DNA from: Sphingopyxis soli
Lineage (GTDB): Bacteria; Pseudomonadota; Alphaproteobacteria; Sphingomonadales; Sphingomonadaceae
Direction of reading: 5' to 3'
Length of the DNA stretch: 51,841 nucleotides
Assembly (NCBI RefSeq): GCF_018682675.1
Contig: NZ_JAFMTR010000016.1
Span: forward strand, 1 to 51,841
Positions within the stretch are counted from its first letter, which is position 1. Every line of letters starts with the position of its first letter. This document shows, piece after piece, positions 24,800 through 34,636 of the stretch. Under the pieces are notes generated by a model, which ran no database searches, had not been told where the DNA came from, and was given only the letters and a program-made list of their open reading frames with translations. The position numbers and the translations under genes are program-made.

Positions 24800-25642
24800 T
24801 CAGTCGCGGAGCAGTTCGTTGATCCCGGTCTTGGCGCGCGTCTGGGCATCGACGCGCTTGACGATTACCGCGCAATAGAGCGACGGTCCCGGCGTGCCGT
24901 CGGGCAGCGGCTTGCCCGGCAGCGATCCCGGCACCACGACCGAGTAGGCAGGGACTTCGCCGATGAAGACCTCCCCCGTCGCGCGGTCGATGATCTTGGT
25001 CGATGCGCCCAGATAGACGCCCATCGACAGCACCGCGCCTTCGCGCACGATCACGCCCTCCGCAACCTCGGCGCGCGCGCCGATGAAGGCGCCATCCTCG
25101 ATCACCACCGGGCCCGCCTGCAGCGGTTCGAGCACACCGCCGATTCCCGCGCCGCCCGACAGGTGGACGTTCGCGCCGATCTGCGCGCAGCTGCCGACCG
25201 TGGCCCAGGCGTCGACCATCGACCCCTCGCCGACATAGGCGCCGATATTGACGAAGCTCGGCATCAGCACCGCGCCCTTGCTGATGAAGGCGCCGCGGCG
25301 GACGATCGAGCCGGGGACGGCGCGGAAGCCCGCGTCGCGAAAGCGGTTCTCGCCCCATCCCGCGAATTTCGACGGCACCTTGTCCCACCAGGTTGCGCCG
25401 CCGGCGCCGCCCTCGATGATCTCCATGTCGTTGAGGCGGAAGGAGAGCAGCACGGCTTTCTTCAGCCACTGATTGACCTGCCAAATGCCCGACGCATCAC
25501 GTTCGGCAACGCGATAGCTGCCGTCGTCAAGCCCGGCGAGCGCCGTTTCGACCGCGTCGCGTACCGCGCCGGTGGTGGTCAGCCCCAGCGTCTCGCGAGC
25601 ATCCCAGGCGGCTTCGATCGTGGCTTGCAGGTCGGTGCTCAT
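24800..25642 (-). CDS. dapD: Tetrahydrodipicolinate N-succinyltransferase DapD
   Basis: A 280-residue enzyme of the lysine and diaminopimelate pathway, using succinyl-CoA. An N-terminal helical domain precedes a left-handed beta-helix with hexapeptide repeats ([27 protein letters not shown]) and the active-site block [23 protein letters not shown]. The ATG at 25642 with GGGGAA upstream overlaps the HAD gene stop by four bases; an alternative TTG at 25654 is not needed. It forms a two-gene unit with the HAD phosphatase. Confidence 0.97.
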   Translation of the reverse strand: MSTDLQATIEAAWDARETLGLTTTGAVRDAVETALAGLDDGSYRVAERDASGIWQVNQWLKKAVLLSFRLNDMEIIEGGAGGATWWDKVPSKFAGWGENRFRDAGFRAVPGSIVRRGAFISKGAVLMPSFVNIGAYVGEGSMVDAWATVGSCAQIGANVHLSGGAGIGGVLEPLQAGPVVIEDGAFIGARAEVAEGVIVREGAVLSMGVYLGASTKIIDRATGEVFIGEVPAYSVVVPGSLPGKPLPDGTPGPSLYCAVIVKRVDAQTRAKTGINELLRD

Positions 25643-26316
25643 GAAATTCCCCAAGGTTGCGGTAACGTGTCGAGCCAGTCGGCGATGTCGGTCGCATGAA
25701 AATCGACATGGCCCGGCAGGTGGTCGCGATGGCCGCTTTCGCTGCCATTGTCCAGCCAGACGGTCGTCATGCCCAGCGCTTTGGCGGGCGTCAGGTTGCG
25801 CGCCATATCCTCGACGAACAGGCTCCTGGCTGGATCGACCGCCAGGTGCGCGACCATCGCGGTATAAGCCGCAGGATCGGGCTTCGGGGTATAGGCCGTA
25901 ATGCGGATATCGCAGATGCCGTCGAACAGATCGGCGATCCCGCGCGCCTCAAGAACGCGCGCGGCATAGTCGGCGTCGGCGTTGGTGAAGACCAGCCTGC
26001 GTCCGGGCAGCCGCGCGAGCCCCGCACGCAGCCGATCGTCGACAGTCAGCCGGTCCAGCGCAATGTCATGGACGTCGACCAGAAAATCCTCCGGGTCGAC
26101 GCCATGGTGACGCATCAGCCCGGCCATCGTCGTGCCATGATCGTGGAAATATTGCTTTTGCACCCGCCGCGCTTCGACCGCATCGACGTCCAGCAGCCGC
26201 ATGATGAAGGCGCCCATGCGTTCGTCGATCAGGTCGAACAGCTTCGCAGACGGCGGATAGAGCGTGTTGTCGAGATCGAAGATCCAGCTTTCGATATGGT
26301 CGATCGGCACGGTCAT
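25639..26316 (-). CDS. HAD-family pyrimidine 5'-nucleotidase
   Basis: A 225-residue HAD hydrolase. [14 protein letters not shown] holds the nucleophile and acid aspartates, [22 protein letters not shown] the motif II region, and the lysine in YTPKPD plus [11 protein letters not shown] complete the site. The family (TIGR01993-type, SDT1/PyrN-like) removes phosphate from pyrimidine nucleotides. ATG 26316 gives [14 protein letters not shown], the usual start; the frame extends further without homology. It is coupled to dapD, with no obvious metabolic link. Confidence 0.92.
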   Translation of the reverse strand: MTVPIDHIESWIFDLDNTLYPPSAKLFDLIDERMGAFIMRLLDVDAVEARRVQKQYFHDHGTTMAGLMRHHGVDPEDFLVDVHDIALDRLTVDDRLRAGLARLPGRRLVFTNADADYAARVLEARGIADLFDGICDIRITAYTPKPDPAAYTAMVAHLAVDPARSLFVEDMARNLTPAKALGMTTVWLDNGSESGHRDHLPGHVDFHATDIADWLDTLPQPWGIS

Positions 26317-26450
26317 GACGCCCGGGCGCATAAAGCGCCAACGATCCGGCCGCAAGGCGTGTCGCTTTACCTTCCGGCAAGGCTGTCGGGTCTAGCATCG
26401 GGGCCGTCCGACGCGCTAGGAGATGGCGGGCAGCGACAGGGGGAAGACCG

Positions 26451-28847
26451 ATGGCCGGGGCGAAACGACATGGCTTCATGCGCCGGATTACCGGGCGCCC
26501 CTTGCCAGCCATGCTCTGTATCGCCGCCCTGTCGCTTGGCGGCTGCGGCGGAGGCGGCGGGGCGCGTCCTTCGCCAACCCCCGCCCCGCCCGCGGCTCCG
26601 GCGCCGACGCCGGCGCCGACGCCGGCGCCAACCCCCACGCCAACCCCTCCGCCCGGCGGCAATTTCAACACGGCCGAAACGCGGCGTTCCGACGGGGTCA
26701 ATTTCCATGGCGCGATCACCGCCTATCAGGCTGGCGCGACCGGGCTCGGCGTGCTGGCCGGGGTGATCGACGACGGGATCGACGAGGATAGCCCGGAGTT
26801 CGCGGGACGCATCTCGACGCTCTCGGCCGATGTCGCCGGCGCGCGCGGAATCAATGGCGAGGGGACGCACGGAACCAATGTCGCGCAGATCCTGCTCGGT
26901 GCGAAGAATGACGCCGGGACCTTCGGCATCGCCTATAACGCGTCGCTGCTCGTCCTTCGCGCCGACCGGCCGGGAAGTTGCGCGACCGAGGATCCGTCGA
27001 ACGACGAAAGCGGCTGCCGCTTTCCCGAGAGCGCGATCGCGGCCGGGCTCGATCGCGCGGTCACCGCCGGTGCGCGCGTCGTCAATATCTCGCTGGGTGG
27101 CGGCGACCCGCCCGGCGCGTCATTGCGCGCGGCGGTGGCGCGCGCGACTGCGGCAGGGATCGTCGTCATCCTGTCGGCGGGCAACGAAGGCGATACCACG
27201 GCAAACGGTAACGATCCGAACAACCCCGAACTGTTCGCGCAGGGGCTGCGCGATGCGGGCGGAAGTCTCGTCATCATCGCCGGCGCCGTCGATGAAAACG
27301 GGCGCATCGCGGGCTTCAGCAATCGAGCGGGCGCCTACGCGGGTTCCTATCTGACGGCGCTCGGGGAGGGCGTGTGCTGCGCCTATGAGAATGGCGCGAT
27401 CAAGACCGAGGGCAATTTCGTCTTCGTCCTCAACGGCACCAGCTTTTCGGCCCCGCAGGTTGCGGGTGCGGTTGCACTCCTCGCGCAAGCCTTTCCGAAC
27501 CTGACGGGGCAGCAGATCGTCGACCTGCTCTACCAGTCGGCGCGCGACGCTGGCGCGGCGGGCGACGATGCGGTCTATGGCCAGGGGATTCTCGACATCG
27601 CGCGCGCCTTCCAGCCGATCGGCGCGACGACGCTGGCGGGGACGTCGACCGCGGTGCCGCTTGGCAGCGCGCTCGGCGAACTCGGTGGACCGATGGGCGA
27701 TGCGGGTGCGCGGGGACAGGGCGGCGCCGTCGGGCTTGTCACCGACGGTTTCGGCCGCGCCTTCAACGTCGACTTTGCGGGCTCGCTCCGTCCGCGCCGC
27801 CCCGACTTCAAGCTGTCGGGCGCGATCGGCGGGCTCATCCGCCAGCAGAGCGCCGCTGCGGGCTCGACCGCACTCTCGCTCGTCACCGCGCCGGGCGTCG
27901 GCGGGACCGACGCGCTGGCGGGCCTTTCCTTCCATGATGCGCAGCGCGCGCGGACGATCGCCGCGTCGATGGTCACGCGTCTCGACGCCGGCACCCGGCT
28001 CGGCCTTTCGGCGGGGCGCGGCATCGGCGGGCTGCTCGCGGGCGAGCGCGGCGAGGCGAGCCATGCGATGCTCGTCGGCGACGCCGCGCAGGAAGGCCTT
28101 GGCTTCGCGGCAAGTCCGGGGTTCGGCGCCTTGATCCGGCACAGGATCGCCCCCCGTCAGGCGATCAGCCTCAGCGCCGAGAATGGCACGGTGTCGGGAT
28201 CGCGCTGGCGGGACGATCCGCTGCTCCGCTATCGCAGCATCCGCGACAGTCGCTACCAACGCTTCGGCGCCTCGTGGGACGGCGGTTTCGGGCGGCTCCA
28301 GGCCGCGCTCGGCGGAAGCTGGCTCCGCGAAACGGACAGTCTGCTCGGCGCCCGGCTCGGGCCGGTCTTCGGCGCGGGCGGTGCGACCAGCCTCGTCGGC
28401 GATGCGCGGCTCGGTATCGATATGGGGGACGGTTGGAGCATCGCCGGCGCGTGGCGCCAGATGTGGACGCGGCCCGATCGCGGCGGCCTGATCGCCGGGG
28501 GCGCGCTCCGCTCGAACGCCTTTTCGTTCGACATCGCGAAGGCGGGCCTGCTGCGCGCCGGCGACCATGCGGCGCTCCGCTTCGCACAGCCGCTTCGCGT
28601 CGCGCACGGCGGCATCGATCTGACGCTCCCCGTGTCGTACGACTATGCCACACAGAGTGCTGGATTCGAGCGCCGCACCTACAATCTGGCGCCGACGGGC
28701 CGCGAACTGGTGGCCGAGGCGAGCTATGCGCTGGCGCTGTTCGGCGGCGATCTGGTCGCCAACACATGGTGGCGGCGCGACCCCGGCCATATTGCGGCGC
28801 TGCCCGACGACAAGGGCGCGGCGCTCCGCTTTACGATGGGCTTCTGA
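26451..28847 (+). CDS. S8 (subtilisin-like) lipoprotein protease with autotransporter-like C-terminus
   Basis: A 798-residue surface protease. An N-terminal signal ends in SLGGC (lipidated Cys32), followed by a Gly stretch and a Pro-Thr-Ala spacer (40-70) coded by short tandem repeats. The subtilase domain has Asp107 (GVIDDG), His140 (GTHGTNVA), oxyanion Asn245 (SAGNEG) and Ser331 (NGTSFSAPQVAG). From about residue 390 the protein becomes rich in alternating aromatic/polar strands and ends LRFTMGF with the terminal Phe of outer-membrane barrels. This resembles SphB1/NalP lipoprotein autotransporters, which cleave other surface proteins. Ribosome site AGGGGGAAG precedes the ATG; ATG 26478 is an alternative. 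Confidence 0.88.
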   Translation: MAGAKRHGFMRRITGRPLPAMLCIAALSLGGCGGGGGARPSPTPAPPAAPAPTPAPTPAPTPTPTPPPGGNFNTAETRRSDGVNFHGAITAYQAGATGLGVLAGVIDDGIDEDSPEFAGRISTLSADVAGARGINGEGTHGTNVAQILLGAKNDAGTFGIAYNASLLVLRADRPGSCATEDPSNDESGCRFPESAIAAGLDRAVTAGARVVNISLGGGDPPGASLRAAVARATAAGIVVILSAGNEGDTTANGNDPNNPELFAQGLRDAGGSLVIIAGAVDENGRIAGFSNRAGAYAGSYLTALGEGVCCAYENGAIKTEGNFVFVLNGTSFSAPQVAGAVALLAQAFPNLTGQQIVDLLYQSARDAGAAGDDAVYGQGILDIARAFQPIGATTLAGTSTAVPLGSALGELGGPMGDAGARGQGGAVGLVTDGFGRAFNVDFAGSLRPRRPDFKLSGAIGGLIRQQSAAAGSTALSLVTAPGVGGTDALAGLSFHDAQRARTIAASMVTRLDAGTRLGLSAGRGIGGLLAGERGEASHAMLVGDAAQEGLGFAASPGFGALIRHRIAPRQAISLSAENGTVSGSRWRDDPLLRYRSIRDSRYQRFGASWDGGFGRLQAALGGSWLRETDSLLGARLGPVFGAGGATSLVGDARLGIDMGDGWSIAGAWRQMWTRPDRGGLIAGGALRSNAFSFDIAKAGLLRAGDHAALRFAQPLRVAHGGIDLTLPVSYDYATQSAGFERRTYNLAPTGRELVAEASYALALFGGDLVANTWWRRDPGHIAALPDDKGAALRFTMGF

Positions 28848-28850
28848 TCG

Positions 28851-29348
28851 TCAGTCGAGCGCGTCGCGCAAGCCCAGCCAGGCTTCGCGCTTCGCTGCAA
28901 AGCTTGCGGTGTTCGCGGCGCTGCTCGACGGCAAGTCGACGATGGCGATCGCCCCCGGCGGGGCGATCTGGCGTCGTCCGATCGCCGCCGCCTTGCCGCC
29001 GTTGAAGGCGATCATGCGAAGATCGGGCAGGGTCGAGACCAGCGCGGCAAGGTCGTGCGGGTCGGCCATGCGGATATGCGCGTCGTTGCTTGTCCGCCGC
29101 TCGGCGCTGCGAATCACGTCCCACAATCCGATCCTGGCTTGGCGCAGCGCGGCGAGCCGCTCGCCATAAGCCAACTCCGCCAGCGGTTGATCGATCACCG
29201 CGCCAAGCAGGCGCCAGAACTGGTTCGTCGGGTGGGCGTAATAGCGGCGTTCGGCCAGCGACCGGGCGCCGGGCAAGCTGCCGAGGATCAGCAGGCGCGT
29301 ATCGGGCGCGACATGCGGGGCGAAGCTGGCGTGTCGAAGCGCGGCCAT
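28851..29348 (-). CDS. Uracil/hypoxanthine-type DNA glycosylase (UDG superfamily)
   Basis: A 165-residue DNA repair glycosylase. RLLILGSLPGARSLAERRYYAHPTNQFWRLL is the signature of the DNA-deoxyinosine glycosylase group (UDG family 6, related to MUG), with the catalytic Asn in the first loop (AHPTNQFW). The second loop is FNGGKAAA, and DLPSSSAAN near the end matches the DNA-intercalation motif. It should remove hypoxanthine, and possibly uracil, from DNA. ATG 29348 gives the usual start; the frame upstream lacks homology. It ends tail to tail with the protease gene. Confidence 0.9.
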   Translation of the reverse strand: MAALRHASFAPHVAPDTRLLILGSLPGARSLAERRYYAHPTNQFWRLLGAVIDQPLAELAYGERLAALRQARIGLWDVIRSAERRTSNDAHIRMADPHDLAALVSTLPDLRMIAFNGGKAAAIGRRQIAPPGAIAIVDLPSSSAANTASFAAKREAWLGLRDALD

Positions 29349-29666
29349 ATACGATCGATAGCGGCGCAGGCACGGCGCAACAATATTGCCTTCCCCTTGA
29401 CCGCGGAAGGAATCACCGCTAGGGGCGCGCACGGTCGAAAGCGGCGGACTTCTGCCAAACTCGATCGCAACAGCGCTTGAACATTGCTGGCGCGGATGGA
29501 GCCTCCGGAGGACGAGCGAGTCCGCCGGGGTCTTTTGCTGTTATCAGGTTGGCCGTTTTTTGCCGGTTTCGGCAGGCGTCGGCCAGAGCTTCATCCACCG
29601 CGGTACAGTAACCGTTCGCTCCCCCAATGATATGGGGCGATGCGGACACATAAAGGTGAAGCATTC
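29349..29666. other. Intergenic region ahead of the str operon
   Basis: 318 bases between the divergent glycosylase gene and rpsL, with no gene. It should hold the str operon promoter. TTGACC at 29398 with TAGGGG 17 bases on is a weak candidate. CCTCCGGAGG and short G/C hairpins are present, with no clear terminator. No tRNA fold was recognised. Confidence 0.5.
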
Positions 29667-30038
29667 ATGCCCACGATCAACCAGCTCGTCCGCAAGGGCC
29701 GGACGCCGCAGAAGGCGAAGTCCAAGGTCCCGGCGATGGACGCGAACCCGCAAAAGCGCGGCGTTTGCACCCGTGTCTATACGACGACTCCGAAGAAGCC
29801 GAACTCGGCGCTCCGCAAGGTGGCGAAGGTCCGTCTGACCAACAGCCGCGAAGTCATTTCGTACATCCCCGGCGAAGGCCACAACCTCCAGGAACACAGC
29901 GTCGTGCTGATCCGCGGCGGCCGTGTACGCGACCTTCCCGGTGTCCGTTACCACGTCCTGCGCGGCGTTCTGGACACCCAGGGTGTCAAGGACCGCAAGC
30001 AGAGCCGTTCGAAGTACGGTGCGAAGCGTCCGAAGTGA
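29667..30038 (+). CDS. rpsL: 30S ribosomal protein S12
   Basis: A 123-residue protein at the decoding centre. [21 protein letters not shown] and [30 protein letters not shown] are the conserved loops. Lys43 is kept, but the position equal to E. coli Lys88 is Arg88 (codon CGC, 29928-29930), a change that gives streptomycin resistance in other species. ATG 29667 has AAGGTGA upstream; the frame extends nine codons before it without homology. First gene of rpsL-rpsG-fusA-tuf. Confidence 0.98.
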   Translation: MPTINQLVRKGRTPQKAKSKVPAMDANPQKRGVCTRVYTTTPKKPNSALRKVAKVRLTNSREVISYIPGEGHNLQEHSVVLIRGGRVRDLPGVRYHVLRGVLDTQGVKDRKQSRSKYGAKRPK

Positions 30039-30146
30039 CGTTCACGGGGTGAACGTCATCCGGGAAGATCGCTTCAGGCGATTTCATCCGGGATCCATTC
30101 ACTCCTTCGGCTATTTGATCATCCCGCGAGCGCACCGCGCCGGGAT
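30037..30146 (+). promoter_or_regulatory. Structured rpsL-rpsG spacer
   Basis: A perfect 9-bp hairpin GACGTTCAC-GGG-GTGAACGTC (30037-30057) starts within the rpsL stop codon. It is followed by ATCGC-TTCAG-GCGAT and by CATCCCG...CGGGATG near 30120-30146. In E. coli S7 represses translation by binding the S12-S7 spacer; a similar role here is inference. Confidence 0.45.
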
Positions 30147-30168
30147 GCTGTTGTAAAAGGAATTACCT

Positions 30169-30639
30169 ATGGCTCGTCGTCGTCGTCCCGAACGCCGCGA
30201 AATCCTGCCCGATCCCCGGTTCGGGGATGTCGTGCTGTCGAAATTCATGAACAGCGTCATGCTGGACGGAAAGAAGTCGGTTGCCGAAAGCATCGTTTAC
30301 GGTGCGCTCGAAGCGGTCGAAGCCCGCGCCAAGAAGGAACCGCTCGGCGTGTTCCACGAAGCGCTCGCCAACATCCGCCCGAACATCGAAGTCCGCAGCC
30401 GCCGCGTCGGCGGTGCGACCTATCAGGTTCCCGTCGAAGTCCGCCCCGACCGTGCGCAGGCGCTCGCGATCCGTTGGCTGATCACCGCGGCGCGCAACCG
30501 CAGCGAGACCACGATGGCCGCGCGCCTGTCGGGCGAGCTGCTCGACGCGTCGAACAATCGCGGCAACGCGGTCAAGAAGCGCGAAGACACGCACCGCATG
30601 GCCGAAGCGAACCGCGCGTTCAGCCACTACCGCTGGTAA
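30169..30639 (+). CDS. rpsG: 30S ribosomal protein S7
   Basis: A 156-residue primary binding protein of the 3' domain of 16S rRNA that lines the exit site. [28 protein letters not shown] and the block [25 protein letters not shown] are family-typical; it ends [21 protein letters not shown] eight bases before the ATG sets the start. Length is standard. It lies 130 bases after rpsL with a structured spacer. Confidence 0.98.
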   Translation: MARRRRPERREILPDPRFGDVVLSKFMNSVMLDGKKSVAESIVYGALEAVEARAKKEPLGVFHEALANIRPNIEVRSRRVGGATYQVPVEVRPDRAQALAIRWLITAARNRSETTMAARLSGELLDASNNRGNAVKKREDTHRMAEANRAFSHYRW

Positions 30640-30760
30640 CGGCGGAAGATTCAGACTCCGCTGGTAATTGCGCCGACGCTCCGGCGTCTCGCAATCGCAA
30701 CAAAACTTCCTATATCGGGGGCGGCTCCAAAGGCCTCCCCCAAAACCCAAGGAAAAGATC

Positions 30761-32854
30761 ATGGCACGCAGCCATCCGCTCGAACGCTATCGCAATTTCG
30801 GTATCATGGCGCACATCGACGCCGGCAAGACCACGACGACCGAGCGCATTCTCTATTACACCGGCAAGTCCTACAAGATCGGCGAAGTCCATGACGGCGC
30901 CGCCACCATGGACTGGATGGAGCAGGAACAGGAACGCGGCATCACGATCACGTCGGCGGCCACCACCTGCCTGTGGAAGGCCGATGAGGGCAAGGGCCCC
31001 GAACATCGCCTGAACATCATCGACACCCCCGGCCACGTCGACTTCACCATCGAGGTCGAGCGCAGCTTGCGCGTCCTCGACGGCGCGGTCGCCGCGTTCG
31101 ACGGCGTTGCCGGCGTCGAGCCGCAGTCGGAAACCGTGTGGCGCCAGGCGGACAAGTACAAGGTTCCGCGGATGTGCTTCATCAATAAGCTCGACCGCAC
31201 CGGCGCGAACTTCTATTATTGCGTCCAGACGATCATCGACCGTCTGGGTGCGGTTCCGGCGGTCCTCTATCTGCCCATCGGCGCAGAAGGCGACTTCAAG
31301 GGACTCGTCGACCTCGTCAACGAGCGCGCGATCATCTGGAAGGACGAGAGCCTCGGCGCCGAATTCTTCTATGAAGAAATTCCGGCCGACCTGAAGGACA
31401 AGGCCGCCGAATATCGCGAAAAGCTCGTCGAACTCGCCGTCGAGCAGGACGACGATGCGATGGAGGCGTATCTGGAAGGCACGCTGCCCGACGTCGCGAC
31501 GCTGAAGGCGCTGATCCGCAAGGGCACGCTGAACCAGGCGTTCGTTCCGGTCCTGTGCGGTTCGGCGTTCAAGAACAAGGGCGTCCAGACGCTGCTCGAC
31601 GCGGTCGTCGACTATCTGCCGTCGCCACTCGACATCCCCGACGTTCAGGGCATCAACCCCGACACGAACGAACCCGACTCGCGCGCGACGTCGGACACGG
31701 CGCCGCTGTCGATGCTTGCGTTCAAGATCATGAACGACCCGTTCGTGGGCTCGCTCACCTTCGCCCGTATCTATTCGGGCACCCTGACCAAGGGCAGCTA
31801 TCTGAACTCGGTCAAGGACAAGAAGGAAAAGATCGGTCGTATGCTCCTGATGCACGCCAACTCGCGCGAGGACATCGAGGAAGCCTATGCGGGCGACATC
31901 GTCGCGCTCGCCGGCCTCAAGGAAACCACGACCGGGGACACGCTCTGCGCCAACAACGCGCCGATCATCCTCGAGCGGATGGAATTCCCCGAGCCGGTCA
32001 TCGAGCTGTCGGTGGAACCGAAGACCAAGGCCGACCAGGAAAAGATGGGCATCGCGCTCAACCGCCTGGCTGCCGAGGATCCGTCGTTCCGCGTGTCGAC
32101 CGACCATGAATCGGGTCAGACGATCATCAAGGGCATGGGCGAGCTTCACCTCGACATTCTCGTCGATCGCATGAAGCGCGAGTTCAAGGTCGAGGCGAAC
32201 GTCGGCGCGCCGCAGGTGGCGTACCGCGAATCGCTCGCGAAGCCGGTCGACGTCGACTACACCCACAAGAAGCAGTCGGGCGGCTCGGGCCAGTTCGGCC
32301 GCGTCAAGGTCAGCGTCGCTCCCGGCGAGCGCGGCTCGGGCATCACCTTCATCGACGAGATCAAGGGCGGCAACATTCCGCGCGAATATATCCCGTCGGT
32401 CGAGAAGGGTATGCGCGAGAGCGCCGAAAACGGCCACATGATCGGCTTCCCGATCATCGACTTCGAAATCCGTCTGACCGACGGTGCGTACCATGACGTC
32501 GACTCGTCGGCGCTGGCGTTTGAAATCGCGGGCCGTGCGGCGATGCGCGAAGTGGCGGCGAAGGCCGGCATCAAGCTGCTCGAGCCGGTGATGAAGGTCG
32601 AGGTCGTGACTCCCGAGGAGTTCATGGGCGACGTCATCGGCGACCTCAACAGCCGTCGTGGCCAGATCCAGGGCACCGACAGCCGCGGCAACGCGCAGGT
32701 GGTTGAAGCCATCGTGCCGCTTGCCAATATGTTCGGCTACGTGAACCAGCTGCGCTCGTTCACCCAGGGTCGCGCACAATACTCGATGCAATTCTCGCAT
32801 TATGAGGAAGTGCCGACGAACGTGGCTGAAGAAGTGAAGGCCAGAATGGCCTGA
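30761..32854 (+). CDS. fusA: Elongation factor G
   Basis: A 697-residue translocation GTPase. [22 protein letters not shown] is the P-loop region, [12 protein letters not shown] is switch [10 protein letters not shown] is G3 and INKLDRTGA is G4. Domains II-V follow with [23 protein letters not shown] and the C-terminal [22 protein letters not shown] precedes ATG 30761. The frame runs back 31 codons to 30668 without EF-G homology. The segment downstream of G4 (MGALPAVL-like [10 protein letters not shown]) is intact, so this is a full-length EF-G. Confidence 0.98.
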   Translation: MARSHPLERYRNFGIMAHIDAGKTTTTERILYYTGKSYKIGEVHDGAATMDWMEQEQERGITITSAATTCLWKADEGKGPEHRLNIIDTPGHVDFTIEVERSLRVLDGAVAAFDGVAGVEPQSETVWRQADKYKVPRMCFINKLDRTGANFYYCVQTIIDRLGAVPAVLYLPIGAEGDFKGLVDLVNERAIIWKDESLGAEFFYEEIPADLKDKAAEYREKLVELAVEQDDDAMEAYLEGTLPDVATLKALIRKGTLNQAFVPVLCGSAFKNKGVQTLLDAVVDYLPSPLDIPDVQGINPDTNEPDSRATSDTAPLSMLAFKIMNDPFVGSLTFARIYSGTLTKGSYLNSVKDKKEKIGRMLLMHANSREDIEEAYAGDIVALAGLKETTTGDTLCANNAPIILERMEFPEPVIELSVEPKTKADQEKMGIALNRLAAEDPSFRVSTDHESGQTIIKGMGELHLDILVDRMKREFKVEANVGAPQVAYRESLAKPVDVDYTHKKQSGGSGQFGRVKVSVAPGERGSGITFIDEIKGGNIPREYIPSVEKGMRESAENGHMIGFPIIDFEIRLTDGAYHDVDSSALAFEIAGRAAMREVAAKAGIKLLEPVMKVEVVTPEEFMGDVIGDLNSRRGQIQGTDSRGNAQVVEAIVPLANMFGYVNQLRSFTQGRAQYSMQFSHYEEVPTNVAEEVKARMA

Positions 32855-32877
32855 CGGGTCCCAGTAAGGGTCCTGGG

Positions 32878-32900
32878 CCGCGCGGACTTGCGCCGCGCGG
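32878..32900 (+). other. Hairpin in fusA-tuf spacer
   Basis: CCGCGCGG (32878-32885) is repeated as its own complement at 32893-32900 around ACTTGCG. No T-tract follows, so it may be a processing or pausing site rather than a terminator. Confidence 0.4.
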
Positions 32901-32985
32901 CAAGACCCTCTAAGGGCGGCGCCTGATTCAGCAGGCTCGTCCACGACTGATCAACGGAAACACCTAAGAAGAAGGTTCTTAAATC

Positions 32986-34179
32986 ATGGCTAAGGCTAAA
33001 TTTGAGCGGACGAAGCCGCACTGCAACATCGGCACCATCGGTCACGTCGACCACGGCAAGACCTCGCTGACCGCCGCGATCACCAAGGTGCTCGCCGAAA
33101 ACGTCGCGGGCAACGCCGCCGTCGACTTCGCGAACATCGACAAGGCTCCCGAAGAGCGCGAGCGCGGCATCACCATTTCGACCGCGCACGTCGAATATGA
33201 AACCGACAACCGCCACTATGCGCACGTCGACTGCCCGGGCCACGCCGACTATGTGAAGAACATGATCACCGGCGCCGCACAGATGGACGGTGCGATCCTC
33301 GTCGTCTCGGCCGCTGACGGCCCGATGCCGCAGACCAAGGAGCACATCCTGCTTGCGAAGCAGGTTGGCGTTCCGACCATGGTCGTGTTCCTGAACAAGG
33401 TCGACCAGCTCGACGATCCCGAGCTGCTCGAGCTCGTCGAACTCGAAATCCGCGAAGAGCTTTCGAAGCGCGACTTCGACGGCGACAATATTCCGATCAT
33501 CGCGGGTTCGGCCCTCGCCGCGCTTGAAGGCCGCGACGACAACATCGGCAAGGACGCCATCATGAAGCTGATGGCTGCCGTCGACGAATGGATCCCGCAG
33601 CCGGAACGTCCGCTCGACAAGCCCTTCCTGATGCCGATCGAGGACGTCTTCTCGATCTCGGGCCGCGGCACCGTCGTCACCGGCCGTGTCGAAACCGGCG
33701 TCGTCAAGGTTGGTGAAGAAGTCGAGATCGTCGGCATCAAGGACACCAAGAAGACGACCGTCACCGGCGTCGAAATGTTCCGCAAGCTGCTCGACCAGGG
33801 CGAAGCGGGCGACAACATCGGTGCGCTGATCCGCGGCGTCGGCCGTGAAGAAGTCGAGCGTGGCCAGGTTCTGGCGAAGCCCGGCTCGATCACGCCGCAC
33901 ACCGAATTCACCTCGGAAGTGTACGTCCTGTCGAAGGACGAGGGCGGCCGTCACACGCCGTTCTTCGCGAACTATCGTCCGCAGTTCTACTTCCGCACCA
34001 CGGACGTCACCGGCGAGGTCATCCTCCCCGAGGGCACCGAGATGGTCATGCCGGGCGACAACGTTCAGCTGTCGGTCAAGCTGATCGCCCCGATCGCCAT
34101 GGACCAGGGTCTGCGCTTCGCGATTCGCGAAGGCGGCCGCACGGTCGGCGCAGGGGTTGTCGCGACCATCACAAAGTAA
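32986..34179 (+). CDS. tuf: Elongation factor Tu
   Basis: A 397-residue GTPase that carries aminoacyl-tRNA to the ribosome. [21 protein letters not shown] is the P-loop, [14 protein letters not shown] is switch [27 protein letters not shown] is G3 and FLNKVDQ is G4. The C-terminal [12 protein letters not shown] is typical. It stands third after rpsG and fusA and directly before the S10 operon. Whether there is a second tuf copy in this genome cannot be seen from the window. Confidence 0.98.
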   Translation: MAKAKFERTKPHCNIGTIGHVDHGKTSLTAAITKVLAENVAGNAAVDFANIDKAPEERERGITISTAHVEYETDNRHYAHVDCPGHADYVKNMITGAAQMDGAILVVSAADGPMPQTKEHILLAKQVGVPTMVVFLNKVDQLDDPELLELVELEIREELSKRDFDGDNIPIIAGSALAALEGRDDNIGKDAIMKLMAAVDEWIPQPERPLDKPFLMPIEDVFSISGRGTVVTGRVETGVVKVGEEVEIVGIKDTKKTTVTGVEMFRKLLDQGEAGDNIGALIRGVGREEVERGQVLAKPGSITPHTEFTSEVYVLSKDEGGRHTPFFANYRPQFYFRTTDVTGEVILPEGTEMVMPGDNVQLSVKLIAPIAMDQGLRFAIREGGRTVGAGVVATITK

Positions 34180-34189
34180 TATAGGGCCG

Positions 34190-34224
34190 CGAGCCGCGCG
34201 ATTCGGACTGATTCGCGCGGCTCG
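34190..34224 (+). terminator. Perfect 12-bp hairpin after tuf
   Basis: CGAGCCGCGCGA (34190-34201) and TCGCGCGGCTCG (34213-34224) form a 12-bp stem with an 11-base loop, ten bases after the tuf stop. The downstream TAGCTAAAAGATTTT is only mildly T-rich, so it could be a terminator between str and S10 operons or a leader element of rpsJ. Confidence 0.5.
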
Positions 34225-34324
34225 TAGCTAAAAGATTTTCGATGGCCTCTCCGGCCTCCTTTGGGGGTCGGAACAGGCCATTTCGCTCTTTCGCATCGTC
34301 AGACGGGATTCGACTGGAACAGTC

Positions 34325-34636
34325 ATGGAAACGCAGAATATTCGCATTCGCCTGAAGGCCTTTGATCACCGCGTGCTCGATCAGGCCACGACCGACATTG
34401 CCGACACGGCACGTCGCACGGGCGCTCTCATTCGCGGTCCGATCCCGCTGCCGACGCGCATCGAGAAATTCACCGTGAACCGCGGTCCGCATGTCGACAA
34501 GAAGTCGCGCGAGCAGTTCGAGGTGCGTACCCACAAGCGGCTGCTCGACATCGTGCAGCCCACCCCGCAGACGGTTGACGCGCTGATGAAGCTCGATCTG
34601 GCTGCCGGCGTGAATGTCGAGATCAAGCTGGCCTGA
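34325..34636 (+). CDS. rpsJ: 30S ribosomal protein S10
   Basis: A 103-residue protein, also the NusE antitermination partner of Nus[35 protein letters not shown] and [35 protein letters not shown] are highly conserved. The Shine-Dalgarno is weak (TGGAA). First gene of the S10 cluster; a 300-base spacer carrying a dispersed repeat follows, which is unusually long for this junction. Confidence 0.98.
   Translation: METQNIRIRLKAFDHRVLDQATTDIADTARRTGALIRGPIPLPTRIEKFTVNRGPHVDKKSREQFEVRTHKRLLDIVQPTPQTVDALMKLDLAAGVNVEIKLA

Noticed and set aside
26597..26650. Short tandem GC-rich repeats that might suggest a repeat array
   Set aside because: They code in frame for the Pro-Thr spacer of the S8 protease; no spacers or CRISPR-like structure.
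29433..29666. Possible tRNA or small RNA before rpsL
   Set aside because: GC-rich hairpins are present, but no cloverleaf, T-loop GTTCGA or anticodon arm could be fitted.
30668..30760. N-terminal extension of fusA
   Set aside because: The 31 extra codons have no EF-G homology and lie upstream of a good ribosome binding site at the true ATG.
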